NCBI RefSeq assembly: GCF_000224005.2
Contig: NZ_CP007031.1
Span: forward strand, 2,881,001 to 2,945,000
Length of the DNA: 64,000 nt
DNA from: Marichromatium purpuratum 984
GTDB lineage: Bacteria > Pseudomonadota > Gammaproteobacteria > Chromatiales > Chromatiaceae
Direction: 5' to 3'
The position numbers were made by a program, and so were the translations under genes. Position 1 is the stretch's first letter. Every line of letters starts with the position of its first letter. The notes under the pieces were generated by a model. The model searched no databases and was not told the origin of the DNA. It saw only the letters and a program-made list of their open reading frames with translations. Positions 62,906-64,000 of the stretch are shown piece after piece.

Positions 62906-63358
62906 TCAGGTCCGCACCGGCTGGCCGCGCAGCCGGCCGCTCAACCGCAGCCCGTCGCGCAGACTCAACCCGAGCAGCGTGGCGTTGACCGCGCCGGCGA
63001 CCAGCTCCAGCCCCTGCACCGCGTAGAAGACGCCGTCGAGTTCCCCCGCCCCGGCCTTGGCGGCGAGGAAGAAGGCGCAGGGCACCAGCACCAGCAGACC
63101 GTTGGCGGCGATGATCGGCATCCGCCGGCGCTTGGCCGCGACCAGCGCCCCCTGGCGATCACGCGCCAGCGCAAAGCCCGATCCGCCGACCGCCGCGAGC
63201 GCCGGGATCAGCACCAGCAGGCCCCAGGGGATGGCGGTCTTGACCGCGACGATGGCCGCCGGGGCGCCGAGGGTCTCGACGATCACCGTGGCGAGCCAGA
63301 AGCTCAGGATGGTCAGCAGCGCCAGCACGCCGGCGATGGGATGGATCCACTTGGTCAT
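62906..63358 (-). CDS. Small four-helix integral membrane protein
   Basis: The protein has 150 residues from the ATG at 63356-63358, with GGAG six bases upstream. About four membrane segments: HPIAGVLALLTILSFWLATV, IPWGLLVLIPALAAVGGSGF, MPIIAANGLLVLVPCAFFLA, and a weaker amphipathic last one. No family assigned. It is divergent from the MarR gene and its promoter is overlaid by a palindromic operator, so it is probably repressed by MarR and may respond to a lipophilic or oxidising compound. Confidence 0.75.
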   Translation of the reverse strand: MTKWIHPIAGVLALLTILSFWLATVIVETLGAPAAIVAVKTAIPWGLLVLIPALAAVGGSGFALARDRQGALVAAKRRRMPIIAANGLLVLVPCAFFLAAKAGAGELDGVFYAVQGLELVAGAVNATLLGLSLRDGLRLSGRLRGQPVRT

Positions 63359-63383
63359 GACGGTCTCCGCTCCAGGGTTAAAC

Positions 63384-63421
63384 ATAGCTTGCTATATAGC
63401 ATTGCATTTCAAGCTATACAA
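63384..63421 (-). promoter_or_regulatory. MarR operator over a sigma-70 promoter
   Basis: On the minus strand TTGTAT (63421-63416) and TATATA (63398-63393) are 17 bases apart, a good promoter for the membrane protein, with a leader of about 28 bases. The palindrome TGCTATATAGCA (63390-63401) covers the -10 element. Wider arms ATAGCTTG (63384-63391) and CAAGCTAT (63410-63417) are also perfectly inverted. Confidence 0.7.
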
Positions 63422-63437
63422 GTGCTATCAAGACGCC

Positions 63438-63881
63438 ATGACATTCAGCAGAGACGACTCGGCGGGCTATCTCGCCAACCACCTGGCGCGGCTCTTCGCG
63501 CGCGAGCTGCAAGCGCGGATCAAACCGCTGGGCCTGAGCATCGGCACCTTCCCGGCGCTGCTGGTGCTGTGGGAGGGCGACGGGCTGACCCAGCGCGAGT
63601 TGATCGCCGCGCTCGACATCGAGCAGCCGACCATGGCCAACACCCTGGCGCGGATGGAGCGCGACGGCCTGATCCAGCGCCGACGCGACCCGCACGACGG
63701 GCGCGCCCAGCGCATCTGGCTGACCGAGACCGCCCGCGCCCTGAAGGAACCGGCGACGGCGGCGGCCACGGCGGTCAATGCCCGCGCCCTCGCCGGGCTC
63801 TCGGCGACCGAGCGCGCGACCTTCGTCGCGCTGATGCGCAAGGTCGTCACCGGGTTGCAGCCCGACGACGAGGTCGTCTGA
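63438..63881 (+). CDS. MarR-family transcriptional regulator
   Basis: The protein has 147 residues from the ATG at 63438. It has the MarR winged helix: LTQRELIAALDIEQPTMANT followed by LARMERDGLIQRRRDPHDGR, the DNA-contacting helix and wing. Flanking helices form the dimer interface. It is divergent from the small membrane protein, with the operator in the 79-base gap. Likely a repressor released by a small ligand. Confidence 0.93.
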   Translation: MTFSRDDSAGYLANHLARLFARELQARIKPLGLSIGTFPALLVLWEGDGLTQRELIAALDIEQPTMANTLARMERDGLIQRRRDPHDGRAQRIWLTETARALKEPATAAATAVNARALAGLSATERATFVALMRKVVTGLQPDDEVV

Positions 63882-63952
63882 GCCCTCCGCACGCCGGTGT
63901 TGGGTTGCCGAGTCCGACCACCCAACCGACGGCGTGACGACACGACGAGACC

Positions 63953-64000
63953 TCAGTCGCGCTCGGCCTCCAGCGCGCCGAGCCAGCCGAGGTCGTCGAG
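63953..64000 (-). CDS. C-terminal end of a minus-strand gene, cut by the window edge
   Basis: An open frame enters from the right edge and ends with TGA at 63953-63955. The visible tail reads LDDLGWLGALEAERD. This is too short to assign a family; the codon use fits the neighbours. Confidence 0.35.
   Translation of the reverse strand, partial: LDDLGWLGALEAERD

Noticed and set aside
63899-63926. Inverted repeat GTTGGGT / ACCCAAC after marR as a terminator
   Set aside because: Only 7-bp arms with a 14-nt loop and no T-run; too weak to call.

Overview
The window is GC-rich DNA of a gammaproteobacterium. The strongest evidence is the block ndk-rlmN-pilW-rodZ-hisS-yfgM-bamB-der (48359-56343), which has classic gammaproteobacterial gene order. 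Cytochrome c', a b561-type cytochrome, many c-di-GMP proteins and a type I-C CRISPR system would suit the purple sulfur bacteria (Chromatiales/Chromatiaceae). That family placement is inference; no photosynthesis gene is present.

Layout. 1-4 kb: a truncated CorC-like membrane protein, the Rep helicase, a MITE-like repeat and tRNA-Arg(CCG) with its own sigma-70 promoter. 4-11 kb: a four-gene signalling operon on the minus strand (TonB-dependent receptor, YfiR-like periplasmic protein, CHASE8-like hybrid histidine kinase, REC-PAS-GGDEF-EAL regulator). 11-15 kb: an alpha/beta hydrolase, then the overlapping preQ0 genes queC-queD-queE, where QueD is a triple-domain protein. A 14-copy 8-bp tandem repeat lies upstream of queC. 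15-21 kb: cytochrome b561, cytochrome c', and a second receptor/YfiR-like/GGDEF operon parallel to the first.

21-33 kb is the most unusual region. On the plus strand are a possible small secreted Cys peptide with its own hairpin, then a partner-switching cassette (STAS, RsbW-like ATPase, membrane SpoIIE-type phosphatase). Converging on it with a 6-nt gap is a tight six-gene minus-strand operon: RsbW-like/GNAT fusion, MFS transporter, two stand-alone phenylacetate-CoA-ligase-like ANL enzymes, a LuxE-like acyl-protein synthetase and a LuxC acyl reductase fused to a further ANL domain. It looks like an uncharacterised carboxylic-acid activation/reduction and export pathway, possibly under partner-switching control.

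33-47 kb: a chemoreceptor with two odd residues in its signalling tip, purT, and a complete type I-C CRISPR-Cas locus. The array has 33 repeats plus one decayed repeat, followed rightward by the leader and cas2-cas1-cas4-cas7-cas8c-cas5c-cas3, all read on the minus strand. A good internal start in cas8c would yield Cas11c.

47-64 kb: a DHH phosphoesterase, the ndk-to-der housekeeping block (ispG absent), a methionine-zipper membrane protein next to a c-type cytochrome, a DUF2750 protein, a small cluster (CBS-like PLP enzyme, SAM methyltransferase, EamA exporter, divergent LysR), a lipoprotein, and a small membrane protein divergent from a MarR regulator with a clear operator over its promoter. 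No insertion sequence, prophage or rRNA was recognised.
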